DNA of 64,000 nucleotides from NCBI GenBank assembly GCA_016719785.1, contig JADJYJ010000001.1, forward strand, positions 186,001-250,000, written 5' to 3'. The translations under genes were made by a program, and so were the position numbers. Below are positions 46,818 through 55,883 of the stretch, piece by piece. The DNA is from Candidatus Amarolinea dominans (GTDB taxonomy: Bacteria > Chloroflexota > Anaerolineae > SSC4 > Amarolineaceae). Each line of letters opens with the position of its first letter. Within the stretch, counting starts at the first letter, position 1. The notes beneath the pieces were generated by a model. The model searched no databases. It was not told the origin of the DNA and saw only the letters and a list, made by a program, of their open reading frames with translations.

Positions 46818-48434
46818 TCAGACGACCGGCTTGATGCGCCACCACAGGCGGCGGCGCGCAGGCGAGGTCAGCGCAGGCGCAGCCGCCTCCGCGTAGACTG
46901 GCGAGTCATAGCCGCGCTGCGACGTGTCACGGTTCAGCACCGCGCCCAGCAGGCGTGCCCGCACCGCAACCAGGCGCGCGAGCGCCTGCTGCGCGAGCAC
47001 CCGCCGCGTGCGTCCCTGATCGGTGACCAAAATCGTGCCGTCCATCTGCGCGGCCAGGATCAGGGCATCGGCCGCGACCAGGGTCGGCGGCGTGTCGAAG
47101 ATCACCACGTCGGCCGCGGCGGCCAGGTCGGCGACGATCTGCTGCATGCGCCGGGAAGCGAGCAGTTCGGCCGGGTTGGGCGGCAGCGGCCCGGCGAGCA
47201 GCAGACCCAGGCCGCTGACCCCGCTTTCGCACACGAAGTCCGGCAGCGGCCGCGTGGGATGCAGCAGGGCCGCGCTCAAGCCCAGGTTGTTCGGCTTGCC
47301 GAACAGGCGATGCTGGCTGGGCCGGCGCAGGTCCGCGTCCACCAGGATGACGCGGCGCCCGGCCTGCGCCAGCGCCAGCGCCAGGTTGGCCGCGGTCGTG
47401 CTCTTGCCTTCGGCCGGCCCCGCGCTGGTGATCAGCAGGGTGTGCAGCGGCCGCACGACCGTCGCGAACTGCAGATTGGTGCGCAGCACTCGGTAACCCT
47501 CGGCGGCCGGCGACAACGGCGCGTGAAGCATCACCACTCGCTGCGCGGGCGACTCCCCATCCAGCGCGGCCAGCGCGGCCAGCGCCGGGACATCCAACGC
47601 GGCCTGCAGGTCATCGAGCCGGCGAATGGTGTCATCCAGTTGGTGCAGCAGGAGAACCACGGCCAGCGCCAGGAGCAGGCCGGCGGTCATGCCGATCAGG
47701 CCGGCGAGCGCCGGGCTGAGCGTGGGCAGCGGCGCGTGCGGCCGCCGCGGCGGGGAGATCACCATCAGGCCGGCGGGCGTCAGCAGGGCGACCCGCGCCT
47801 GCTCCCGGCTGCGCAGCAGGAGATCGAAGGTCAGCCGGTCGCGCTGCAATGCCTGCTGCAGACGCCGCGCCTCGGCGCTGTCCGCGGCGCTTGGGGCGAC
47901 CTGCGCCAGGCTGCGCTGAGTCGCGGCCACATCGTCGGCCGCGGCCTGCATCTGCGCGTCGAAGCTGCGCTGCAGGGCCGCACTGCGCTGCGCCTGCGCC
48001 TGCGCCTGCAATCGGGCAAACGCCTCCGGCAGGGTGCGGGCAATGTCCCAGGCCAGGTTGGGATCGTAGCTGTCCACGCTCAGGCGCAGCAGGGAGGTGT
48101 CGCGTACCGGCTCCACACGGATGCGCACGCCGAAATCGGCCCAGGCGTCGCGGCCGGCCAGCCCCAGGCTGTGCGCGGCGTCCTCGGCGGTCGGCCAGTC
48201 GCTGAGCAGTTGCGCGTAGGTGGCCGCCAGGTGCTGGCGCTGTAACAGCATGGCGTAATCCTCACTCAGCGCCGCGCCCGCGCCGGACTGCAGCAGCAGC
48301 GTCGCCTCAGCCCGGTAGCGCGGCCATTGCCGCTGCTGCCAGGCCAGTCCAAGCAACGCGCCGGCCAGCAGGGCCGCGACCAACAACCAACGCTGTGCGG
48401 CCAGGGTGCGGAGGTAATCACGTAGATGGGGCAA
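46818..48434 (-). CDS. Wzc-like polysaccharide tyrosine kinase (chain-length regulator fused to ATPase)
   Basis: The 538-aa protein starts with a Wzz domain (LRTLAAQRWLLVAALLAGAL helix; YRAEATLLLQ), a long helical region, and a second helix (GLIGMTAGLLLALAVVLLLH). A BY-kinase follows with Walker A TSAGPAEGKSTTAANLALAL, A-prime VILVDADLRRPSQH, and Walker B DVVIFDTPP. The tail has only a few Tyr (RGYDSPVYAEA), without the tyrosine cluster of its neighbour (51529-53223). These proteins set chain length and drive polymer export. It is the fifth gene of the locus on the minus strand. Confidence 0.92.
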   Translation of the reverse strand: MPHLRDYLRTLAAQRWLLVAALLAGALLGLAWQQRQWPRYRAEATLLLQSGAGAALSEDYAMLLQRQHLAATYAQLLSDWPTAEDAAHSLGLAGRDAWADFGVRIRVEPVRDTSLLRLSVDSYDPNLAWDIARTLPEAFARLQAQAQAQRSAALQRSFDAQMQAAADDVAATQRSLAQVAPSAADSAEARRLQQALQRDRLTFDLLLRSREQARVALLTPAGLMVISPPRRPHAPLPTLSPALAGLIGMTAGLLLALAVVLLLHQLDDTIRRLDDLQAALDVPALAALAALDGESPAQRVVMLHAPLSPAAEGYRVLRTNLQFATVVRPLHTLLITSAGPAEGKSTTAANLALALAQAGRRVILVDADLRRPSQHRLFGKPNNLGLSAALLHPTRPLPDFVCESGVSGLGLLLAGPLPPNPAELLASRRMQQIVADLAAAADVVIFDTPPTLVAADALILAAQMDGTILVTDQGRTRRVLAQQALARLVAVRARLLGAVLNRDTSQRGYDSPVYAEAAAPALTSPARRRLWWRIKPVV

Positions 48435-48600
48435 GGGAGAGTCTCCTGATTAGTGCAAAGGGCAAAGTGCAAAGTGCAGAACGACCGTGAATGAGAATGC
48501 CAGTGGACCGGGAGTCCCGAACTTGTTCGGGGCGTTGGCAAAAATCCTGTACATCCTGTTCATCCTGAACAAATCGGCCTGCCTGGCTGAGCAGTTACAG
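48435..48600. other. gap with ATCCTGTTCATCCTG repeat
   Basis: About 166 bases with no gene. AAATCCTGTACATCCTGTTC at about 48541 is related to the repeats near 23766. The stretch AGTGCAAAGGGCAAAGTGCA lies just before it. Confidence 0.5.
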
Positions 48601-50127
48601 TTAATCACAAGTTGCCAGCGGCGACGGTAACAACAGCCCCCATTGCGCGGCGCGGGGTGGGGGGGGCGTTTCTGGCGGCACGGTCAACGGCTGCAGGCGG
48701 CGCTGATAGCGATACTCGCCGATCCCCAACGCCACCTGTGCGGCTTGCAGCTCATAGTCCTGTCCGAAGGCCAGCGGCAGCAGCGCGACCAGGTTGCGGT
48801 AACGGCTCTGCGCGCTGATGATCCAGAGCGCGGCGCCCGGCGCGGGCTGCATGGACGGCAGCGCGGGCAGGTCGCGTCCCCGCAGGGGGGTCCAGGCCGG
48901 CACGTCCGCGGCGGCTCGGCGGGTGTAATAGGCCCACGCGGGCGCGGCCAGTTCGTCCACCCACACCACCGGCGGGCCGGCTGCGGCCACCTGCGCGGCG
49001 GTTTCCCGCCAGGGTTCGCCGTGCGGATGCTGGCCGGCCGCCCAGAGGGTGACGATCAGGCCGAGCAGCGCCCATGCCGCGGGCCAGGCGCGGCGGGGCG
49101 CGGCGACCGGCTGCCAGGCGGCCGCCATCCCCAGGGCGATCAGCGGCAGGAGCACCACCAACTGGCGCTTGACGGTGAGCAGGCCGGGGGTCAGGCAGAG
49201 CGCCAGCAGGGCCAGCCAGGTCAGGCGACAGGTCCGGCGACTGAAGTCGCTGCAACGGCTGCGAAGCCCACCTTCGTGGGCTATGCTCCGGGATCGAGAT
49301 GCACTCCGGCGCAGTCCGAAGGCTGCGGCCAGGCTGAGGAGCAGGGCCGCGAGCAGGGCCGCGGTGAGCAGGCGGCCGGCCAGGGTTGGGGTCAGCGCCA
49401 GGCCGAGGCGCTGCGCCTGCACGGCGATGAACACGCTGTGGTAGCTGGTCGCCAGCGCCGCGGCCTGCGGTGTGGCGATCCACCAGGCCAGCCAGGGCAG
49501 ACCGACCCCGGCCTGGGCGGCCCACCAGCGTCGCGGCTGTGGGCTGCCGGCGTGCAGCCAGGCCAGTTGCAGCAGCCACCAGACCGGCAGGGCCGCGTAG
49601 TCGGTGAAGAGCGCGGCCAGGGCGCTCAGCAGCCAGGGCAGCCAGACCCGCCAGCCGGGCGGTTGGCCGTCGCCGCGGCGCAGGCGCTGCAAGAGACGCC
49701 AGCCGGCCGCGGCCATGAGCAGGCTCAGGAGCTGCACCAGGCTGTACATGCGCACCTCGCCCGCGTACCAGGTCTGCAAGGGGAAGGTCGCCAGGAGCAG
49801 GCCGGTCCAGCCCGCGGCGCGGGCGCCGGCCGCGGCCCGCGTCAGGCGGATGAGCAGGGCCACGCTGAGTACGCTGGCGAGCAGGCTGGGGAAACGCAGC
49901 CAGAACTCGGCGTCGCCGCCGACCTGCCAGGCGCTCAGCAGGAGGTAATAGGCGGGCGGATGCGGGTCGCACAGGCGCAGCAGCACAGTCATCGGCGGCA
50001 GGCGGCTGAACCAGACGCTGCTGGCCTCGTCGCTGCCCAGGGAGCGCGTCAGGGTGAGCAGGGGGAGGGCGAAGGCGGCGAGGAACGCGAGCAGGGGCAG
50101 GGCAGAGCGTGGTGCGCGGAGGGTCAT
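48601..50127 (-). CDS. glycosyltransferase family 39-like membrane protein
   Basis: The 508-aa protein has 9-11 predicted helices and the ArnT/PMT-like start: LGSDEASSVWFSRLPPM (acidic loop), then DPHPPAYYLLLSAWQVGG and AEFWLRFPSLLASVLSVAL. The motif YAGEVRMYSLVQLLSLLMAA is typical. Such enzymes move a sugar from a lipid-phosphate carrier to an acceptor outside the membrane. It contains an in-frame repeat element of about 30 residues (RSIAHEGGLRSRCSDFSRRT) between two helices. It lies between the O-antigen ligase gene and the second tyrosine kinase. Confidence 0.88.
   Translation of the reverse strand: MTLRAPRSALPLLAFLAAFALPLLTLTRSLGSDEASSVWFSRLPPMTVLLRLCDPHPPAYYLLLSAWQVGGDAEFWLRFPSLLASVLSVALLIRLTRAAAGARAAGWTGLLLATFPLQTWYAGEVRMYSLVQLLSLLMAAAGWRLLQRLRRGDGQPPGWRVWLPWLLSALAALFTDYAALPVWWLLQLAWLHAGSPQPRRWWAAQAGVGLPWLAWWIATPQAAALATSYHSVFIAVQAQRLGLALTPTLAGRLLTAALLAALLLSLAAAFGLRRSASRSRSIAHEGGLRSRCSDFSRRTCRLTWLALLALCLTPGLLTVKRQLVVLLPLIALGMAAAWQPVAAPRRAWPAAWALLGLIVTLWAAGQHPHGEPWRETAAQVAAAGPPVVWVDELAAPAWAYYTRRAAADVPAWTPLRGRDLPALPSMQPAPGAALWIISAQSRYRNLVALLPLAFGQDYELQAAQVALGIGEYRYQRRLQPLTVPPETPPPPRAAQWGLLLPSPLATCD
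49237..49325. repeat. two-hairpin element inserted in a glycosyltransferase gene
   Basis: GCGACTGAAGTCGC (49237-49250) and AGCCCACCTTCGTGGGCT (49265-49282) are separated by 14 bases; the element continues to about 49325 with CTCCGGGATCGAGATGCACT. It is read in frame. A close copy is at 57158-57235 outside a gene. Confidence 0.85.
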
Positions 50128-50134
50128 GGAGTCC

Positions 50135-50237
50135 TCACCTCATCCCCCGGCCCCTTCTCCTCTCCGCGGTGCGGAGAGGAGAAGGGGGGGAGAGGAGGGG
50201 GAGGAGAAGGGGGGGAGAGGAGAAGGGGGGGAGAGCG
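50135..50237. repeat. CCCCTTCTCCTCTCCGC palindromic element (copy A)
   Basis: CCCCTTCTCCTCTCCGCGGT faces GCGGAGAGGAGAAGGGG, followed by G/A-rich degenerate units. It supplies the last codons and stop of the O-antigen ligase gene. Three further copies are in 53347-53681. Confidence 0.9.
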
Positions 50238-51513
50238 GGGTGGCGGCGGCGACGATGAGGCCGAAGAAGGCCCAGACGACGATGGCGGCGCGGGTGGCGT
50301 AGGTGATGACTTCGAAACAGCCATGCAGCAGGAAGATGAGCAGGGCGCCGAGCAGGCCGAGCAGGAGGGCCTGGCGCTGGGGGTCGTCTGCGGTGCGGCG
50401 AATGGCGGCCAGGAGCAGCGCCAGGAGGGTGAGGTAAAGGGCCAGGTGGGCGATCAGGCCGGGGAAGCCCATCTCCGCGCCGGTTTGCAGGTAGATGTTG
50501 TGGGCATGCAGGAATTGGGCGTCCGGCCCGATGGTGAAGAGCGGATAGAGCAGGTTGACGACCGGCTGCACCATGCCCAGGCCGACGCCGGTGAAGGCGA
50601 AGTCCTGCAGGATGTAGAGGGCGCGGCTCCAGAGTTCGATGCGGCCCTGCAGGCTGGACGCGCCGAGCACGGCGCTCTGGCCGAGCAGCGTGTCCGGTGA
50701 AAGGCTGATGCCGGCGCGCCAGGCCCAGGTCAGGCCGACGGCCAGCAGCAGCAGCCAGACCCACAGCCAGCGCCGCCGGTAGAGCACGGTCATCACCGGC
50801 AGGGCGATGGCCGCGCCCAGCAGCGCGCCGCGCGATTGCGCCAGCAGCAGCAGCGCGGTCAAGAGCAGGGTGGTGAACGCGGCCAGCAGGCGCAGGGGCC
50901 AGCGCGTGGGCGCCAGGGTCAGCATGACCGCGGGCGCCCAGAAGAGCGCCAGCAGCCCGCCGCTCAGGTTAGGATTGAAGCCGGCCGGGTTCCAGAAGGG
51001 CCGCCAGCCGCCGGGCAGCAGGCTGTAGAAGTCGGCCTGGATGAAGGGGAGCTTGTTGCCGCCGAAGTTGGTGCCGAGCAACAAGGCGGCCGCCAATCCC
51101 AGGCCGGCCAGCAGCAGCCCCCAGGGCGCGTGACGCAGCCAGCGGCTGTGGGCCTGGGCGGCCAGCGCCCAGAAGAGGGCCAGATTCGCCACGAAGGCCC
51201 AGACGCGGGGCAGGCTGACCCCGCGGTCCGCGCTGGCCCACAGGCCCACCGGCAGGGTCAGCGCCAGGAGGAGCAGCGCGGCGTCGGCCGGCGTGTGGCC
51301 GTGCCAGCGGCGCAGCGCCAGCGAGCGGCCCAAAAAGAGCAAAAAAAGCCCGCCCAGCGCGATCCAGGGCGCTGGGCGGGGCAGGTAAGTCGAAAAGAGC
51401 CAGAGGGGGGTCAGCAGGCCGACCAGGGCCAGCAGCAGTTCCGCATGGCGCAGGGGGTTGCCGCGCCAGAAAGGCGCGGGCGAGAGGCGCGTGGGCAGTT
51501 CAACGGCAGGCAT
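50140..51513 (-). CDS. O-antigen ligase/polymerase family membrane protein
   Basis: The 457-aa protein has about 10-12 helices and the Wzy_C/RfaL motif region: LAQSRGALLGAAIALPV, and the late loop with GVGLGMVQPVVNLLYPL and DAQFLHAHNIYLQTGAEMGF (His-rich conserved loop). It polymerises or ligates polysaccharide repeat units on the outer face of the membrane. The last 35 residues (PLSPPSPLPPFSSP to SAPRRGEGAGG) come from the repeat element at 50135-50237, and CapD at 53617 ends in the same 14 residues. It follows the tyrosine kinase gene by 15 bases. Confidence 0.9.
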   Translation of the reverse strand: MPAVELPTRLSPAPFWRGNPLRHAELLLALVGLLTPLWLFSTYLPRPAPWIALGGLFLLFLGRSLALRRWHGHTPADAALLLLALTLPVGLWASADRGVSLPRVWAFVANLALFWALAAQAHSRWLRHAPWGLLLAGLGLAAALLLGTNFGGNKLPFIQADFYSLLPGGWRPFWNPAGFNPNLSGGLLALFWAPAVMLTLAPTRWPLRLLAAFTTLLLTALLLLAQSRGALLGAAIALPVMTVLYRRRWLWVWLLLLAVGLTWAWRAGISLSPDTLLGQSAVLGASSLQGRIELWSRALYILQDFAFTGVGLGMVQPVVNLLYPLFTIGPDAQFLHAHNIYLQTGAEMGFPGLIAHLALYLTLLALLLAAIRRTADDPQRQALLLGLLGALLIFLLHGCFEVITYATRAAIVVWAFFGLIVAAATPLSPPSPLPPFSSPSSPPLLLSAPRRGEGAGG

Positions 51514-51528
51514 GGGGCGTGCGCCGGC

Positions 51529-53223
51529 TCAACTCTTTGGCTCGGCCGCGGGTCGTGGGCGTTCGAGCCAGGCGGAAACCCGGCGCACCAGCCGCCGCGG
51601 CAGCCAGCGCGGGTAGGCGCTCCGTGAGCGGCGCTCGCTCTTGCCATCACGGCTGTAATAATAGTAGTAGTACGAGTAGTAACCGCTGCTGCGCTCGCCC
51701 AGCTTGTTGAGAACCACGCCCAGCAGGCGGCCGCCCACCTTGGCCAACGTCTCCTGCGCGCGCAGCGCCTCCGCGCGCCGCGTGCTATCGGCGTCAATCA
51801 CCAGCAGGGTGCCGTCCACCAGGGTCGAAAGAATGGCGGCGTCGGCCGCAGCCATCACCGGCGGCGAGTCGAAGATCAGCACATCGCACTGGCTGCGCAG
51901 CCGCTCCACCAGGTGACGCATGCGCTCGCTGCCCAACAGCTCCGACGGGTTGGGCGGCAGCGGGCCGGAGGTCAACACACGCAGCCCGCTGACCGCTGTG
52001 TCTTGCAGCACCGCGTCCGCCGCCTCGTCCGCGCGCTGCATCAGCGCGCTGGTGATGCCCACATTGTTGCTCAAATTGAACAGCTTGTGCGCGGTGGGCC
52101 GACGCAGGTCGGTGTCCACCAGGATGACGCGCTGATCGGCCTGCGCCAGGGTGACGGCCAGGTTAGCGGTCGTGGTGCTCTTGCCCTCCTGCGGGCTGGC
52201 CGAGGTGATCAACAGCGCGCGCACCGGCTCATCCACACCGCTGAACTGAATGTTGGTGCGCAGGACGCGGTAGCCCTCCGCGATGGGCGAATGTTTCTTG
52301 TCGAGCGTGACCAGCGCGGCCTCGGGGTTGTCCCGCGGCCGCACACGCAGAATGGCGCCCAGGGTGGCCAGGCCCAGCAGATCGCGCACCTGCTCCGAGT
52401 CATGGATGGTATCGTCCAGGTACTCGACCAGGAAGGCCAGGCCGAGCGCCAGCATGGCGCCGACGATGGCCGCCAGCAGGGTGTTGGTGAGCGTGCGCGG
52501 GCGAATCGGGGCAATGGGCGTCAGCGCCGGCGTGGTGACCGCGATGTTGTCCACGGTCTGCGCTTCGGTCAGGCGCAGCTGCTCCAGGGAGTTGAGCAAG
52601 GAGGCGTAGGTCGTCTCGAACTGGCGCAACATCGTCTGCTGGCGCGAGAGATCCAGGCGCTGTTCATCGGTCAGCGTCTGCTGACCCTGCAGGCTGTTGA
52701 TGCGCTCCTGCGTCTGCTGGATGTCGGTCTCTACTTTGGCGCGCTCCGTCTGCAAATCGGCGCGGGTCTGGGCATAGCGGCCCTTCTGATAGGTCTGCGT
52801 TTGTTCGATGAAGATCAACGGCAGGTTGTTGGCAATCTCCCTGGCCAGGACCGGGTCGTAACTCTCGACCTTCAACTGGATGAGCTGCGTATCACGCACC
52901 GGCGACGCGCTGATCTTCACGCCCAGGCGTTTGAGTCCATCCAGGTCTTGCAGGCCCAGGCGGCGGGCGGTCTCCTCACGCACCGGATATTCGGTGAGTA
53001 ACTGCGAATAGGTGCGCGCCACCTGCTGGCTGTAGAGCAGGTCGCTGTAGCTCAAGCCGCTGGTCGGTGAGTTGGCCTGGCTGACCAGCAGGGTGGAACC
53101 GGCCTCATAGACCGGCGTGGTGCGCCGACTGACGACAAAGGAGGTCAGGGCAGCCACCAGGGTGCAGAGGGCGACCAACCAAAACCATTTGAGAGCCAGG
53201 TTGGCGTACTGACGTAATTCCAT
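51529..53223 (-). CDS. Wzc-like tyrosine kinase with Tyr-rich tail
   Basis: The 564-aa protein has a Wzz domain (KWFWLVALCTLVAALTSFVV helix; TTPVYEAGSTLLVSQANSP), a coiled-coil region (residues about 150-220), a second helix (LLAAIVGAMLALGLAFLVEY), and a BY-kinase: Walker A TSASPQEGKSTTTANLAVTL, A-prime VILVDTDLRRP, Walker B DVLIFDSPPVM. The C-terminus holds a tyrosine cluster (GYYSYYYYYYSRDG), the autophosphorylation site type of these kinases. It is followed by a membrane polymerase and preceded by the dehydratase, so it is the main chain-length regulator of the locus. Confidence 0.94.
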   Translation of the reverse strand: MELRQYANLALKWFWLVALCTLVAALTSFVVSRRTTPVYEAGSTLLVSQANSPTSGLSYSDLLYSQQVARTYSQLLTEYPVREETARRLGLQDLDGLKRLGVKISASPVRDTQLIQLKVESYDPVLAREIANNLPLIFIEQTQTYQKGRYAQTRADLQTERAKVETDIQQTQERINSLQGQQTLTDEQRLDLSRQQTMLRQFETTYASLLNSLEQLRLTEAQTVDNIAVTTPALTPIAPIRPRTLTNTLLAAIVGAMLALGLAFLVEYLDDTIHDSEQVRDLLGLATLGAILRVRPRDNPEAALVTLDKKHSPIAEGYRVLRTNIQFSGVDEPVRALLITSASPQEGKSTTTANLAVTLAQADQRVILVDTDLRRPTAHKLFNLSNNVGITSALMQRADEAADAVLQDTAVSGLRVLTSGPLPPNPSELLGSERMRHLVERLRSQCDVLIFDSPPVMAAADAAILSTLVDGTLLVIDADSTRRAEALRAQETLAKVGGRLLGVVLNKLGERSSGYYSYYYYYYSRDGKSERRSRSAYPRWLPRRLVRRVSAWLERPRPAAEPKS

Positions 53224-53346
53224 GATGAATCAAAATCCTTCTATATCGTTGGCGGTAAAGGCCATGGTCAATCCCTGTTCTGGCTCGCCAGGTGGAGACA
53301 GTCTTATTGTACCTGAATGGGGGGATTTAGACAAGAGACCGTGGGC

Positions 53347-53681
53347 CTCACCTCACCTCATCCCCCGGCCCCTTCTCCTCTCCGCGGGGCGGAGAGGAGA
53401 AGGGGGGGAGAGGGGAAGAGAGTGCGGAGAGGAGAAGGGGGGAGAAGGGGGGAAGAGGACGGCTGTCGTGGGCCTCACCTCATCCCCCGGCCCCTTCTCC
53501 TCTCCGCGGGGCGGAGAGGAGAAGGGGGGGAAGAGGGGAAGAGGGAAGAGAGTGCGGAGAGGAGCAGGGGGGAAGAGGAGAAGGGGGGAAGAGAGTCGGC
53601 TGTCGTGGGCCTCACCTCATCCCCCGGCCCCTTCTCCTCTCCGCGGGGCGGAGAGGAGAAGGGGGGAAGAGAGTCGGCGGC
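53347..53681. repeat. CCCCTTCTCCTCTCCGC palindromic element, three tandem copies
   Basis: Copies start near 53352, 53474 and 53610 with CCTCATCCCCCGGCCCCTTC and contain the palindrome around TCTCCGCGGGGCGGAGA. G/A-rich spacers vary in length. The third copy gives the last codons of the CapD gene. Between 53224 and 53351 I see no gene. Confidence 0.9.
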
Positions 53682-55674
53682 CAGAGCTGTGTTCGGCGGG
53701 CGGGGGGTGCAGCGGCGGCGCGACGGCAGGGGGCGCATCGTCCTGGTTGTCTGTGGGGGTGTACTCCGGCACCAGGTGCAGCAGGCCGACCCGGATGGCA
53801 TTGGCATCGTTGGCGCGCGCCGCGGCGACCAGGGCGTCTACAGCGGCGGACAGGCGCGGCGCGCGGCGCTGACTGGCCCGGGCCGCGATCATGATTTTTT
53901 CGTGCGCAGTGGGCTGATAGGTTTCGCCGGGCACGAACAGCTCCTCGAACAGCTTCTCGCCCGGGCGCATGCCGGTGACGACGATGTCTATGTCGCGCCC
54001 CTCCTGCAGGCCCGACAGTTCGATCAGGTCGCGCGCCAGGTCAAGGATTCTGACCGGCTCGCCCATGTCGAGCATGAAGACTTCGCCCCCATTCCCCAGC
54101 ACCGCGGCCTGCAAGACCAACTGCACCGCCTCCGGAATGGTCATGAAGAAGCGGGTCATCTCCGGATCGGTGATGGTGACCGGGCCGCCGGCCGCAATCT
54201 GCTGCTTGAAGGTGAGCACCACGCTGCCCCGGCTGCCCAGCACGTTGCCAAAGCGGACCGCGACGTAGGGTCGTCCGCTGACTGCGGCCGCCTCGCGCAC
54301 CTGCAGCTCGGCCGCCCGTTTGGACGCGCCCATGATGCTGGTGGGGTTGACGGCCTTGTCGGTGGAGATCATGACGAAGCGTTCGACGCCCACGGCCTGC
54401 GCCGCGGCCAGGACGTTGCGTGTACCCAGGACATTGTTGGTGATGGCTTCAGCCGGATTGGCCTCCATCAGTGGGACATGCTTGTGCGCCGCGGCATGAA
54501 AGACGATCTGCGGCTTGACCTCGTCGAAGATGGCCTGCAGGCGCTCTGGAAAACGGACGTCGGCGATCACGCTGCGCACCAGAGGCCGCGGCGCGACGGC
54601 GCGCGGCGTTTTCGCCAGGGTGCGCTGCAGTTCGTTGCCGATCTCGAAGACGGAGTTTTCACCGTGGCCCAGAATGACCAGTTCGGCCGGGTTGCAGCGC
54701 AAGATCTGGCGGCACAGTTCGGAACCGATGGAGCCGCCGCCGCCGGTGACGAGCACGCGCTTGCCACGCAGGAGGGCCTGCACCGCCGCGCCATCAATCT
54801 GCACCGACTCCCGCCGCAGCAGGTCTTCGATCTGCACGGTGCGCAGTTGGTTGACGCTGACGGTGCCATCGAGCAGTTCGTACAGGCCGGGGATGATCTT
54901 GACCGGCGCCTGGGCCTGCTCGCAGGTGGCGATGATCTCACGAATCACCTTGCCGGGCGCGGTGGGCATGGCGATGACCACGAGGCCAACGCTCGTCTCT
55001 TTGAGCAACTGACGCAGTTCGGTGCGCGCGCCCAGGACGCGCACGCCGCGGATGACGGCGCCGAGCTTGTCTGGCTCGTCATCCACGAAGCCGACCGGCA
55101 GCAGGTTGGCAAGCGGGTTGCTCTGAATCTCGCGCACGATCATCAGGCCGGCCGCGCCCGCGCCCACGATCAAGGTGCGCGTGGCGTTGGCGCGACCGTG
55201 ATAGACCTGGTCAAGGCGCTCGGCGATCCGCGTGCTGTAGCGCGTAACGCCCACCAGCGCCAGGGTCAGCAGGCCGTCGAGCAGCGGCAGCGAGCGCGGA
55301 AAGCCAGGGCCGATCAAGCCCAGAGGGCGCAGGATGACGAAGAAGATCAGAGTCTGCAGCAGCGTGGACTGAATGACGCCCGCGGCGATCAACGTCAGCT
55401 CGTCAATGCTGGCGTAGCGCCAGTAGCGCCGGTAGAAGCCGTTGGGGAAGAAGACGGCCAGCTTGACGCAGAGGAAGGCCGCGGTGATGATTATTAGGGG
55501 GAGGGCGTCGGCCGTGAGGGAGAGTCTGTCGGTGCGCAGGCAGAGGAGCGCCAGGGTCGGCGTCAGCAGCGCGATCAGGATGTCGAGGGCGAGGAAGTGA
55601 CGATTACGCAGTTTCAACAACAGACGCAGCAGTCTGTTCATCCAGGGATGGCCTGGGGTTACGGGTGTTGGCAT
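53617..55674 (-). CDS. CapD/FlaA1-type nucleoside-diphosphate sugar dehydratase
   Basis: The 685-aa membrane protein has four N-terminal helices (FLALDILIALLTPTLALLCL, then LPLIIITAAFLCVKLAVFFP), a first nucleotide-binding domain (TLIVGAGAAGLMIVREI), and a C-terminal short-chain dehydrogenase domain with VLVTGGGGSIGSELCRQIL, FHAAAHKHVPLME and STDKAVNPTSIMGASKRAAE (Met in place of the catalytic Tyr, as in this family). It makes the first sugar nucleotide (UDP-6-deoxy-4-keto-type) for polysaccharide synthesis. The last 14 residues (LLLSAPRRGEGAGG) are repeat-encoded. It is first in the exopolysaccharide operon; GAGG lies 9 bases before the ATG. Confidence 0.93.
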   Translation of the reverse strand: MPTPVTPGHPWMNRLLRLLLKLRNRHFLALDILIALLTPTLALLCLRTDRLSLTADALPLIIITAAFLCVKLAVFFPNGFYRRYWRYASIDELTLIAAGVIQSTLLQTLIFFVILRPLGLIGPGFPRSLPLLDGLLTLALVGVTRYSTRIAERLDQVYHGRANATRTLIVGAGAAGLMIVREIQSNPLANLLPVGFVDDEPDKLGAVIRGVRVLGARTELRQLLKETSVGLVVIAMPTAPGKVIREIIATCEQAQAPVKIIPGLYELLDGTVSVNQLRTVQIEDLLRRESVQIDGAAVQALLRGKRVLVTGGGGSIGSELCRQILRCNPAELVILGHGENSVFEIGNELQRTLAKTPRAVAPRPLVRSVIADVRFPERLQAIFDEVKPQIVFHAAAHKHVPLMEANPAEAITNNVLGTRNVLAAAQAVGVERFVMISTDKAVNPTSIMGASKRAAELQVREAAAVSGRPYVAVRFGNVLGSRGSVVLTFKQQIAAGGPVTITDPEMTRFFMTIPEAVQLVLQAAVLGNGGEVFMLDMGEPVRILDLARDLIELSGLQEGRDIDIVVTGMRPGEKLFEELFVPGETYQPTAHEKIMIAARASQRRAPRLSAAVDALVAAARANDANAIRVGLLHLVPEYTPTDNQDDAPPAVAPPLHPPPAEHSSGRRLSSPLLLSAPRRGEGAGG

Positions 55675-55883
55675 GGCGATGAACCTCGTGGGAATTTCAG
55701 ATTGGACATTACGACGACGGGGCTTGTCTTCTGGATGCTCCCAAATCTAAGCCTGAACGATTACCATCACCCGTCCGATCATAACGCACGCGTATCAATT
55801 GTCTGAAGTCCGGATCGCTGGCCATAGCTGTGCTCCTCTTGCGTAGACCGTCCGGCTCAAGTGTGTGGGGAGTGTTCTGCAAC

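Noticed and set aside
48643..50700. 685-aa plus-strand gene
   Set aside because: Antisense to the GT39-like and O-antigen ligase genes; Gln/Gly/Arg-rich shadow translation.
53317..55497. 726-aa plus-strand gene
   Set aside because: Antisense to the CapD-type dehydratase and to repeat copies; no family resemblance.
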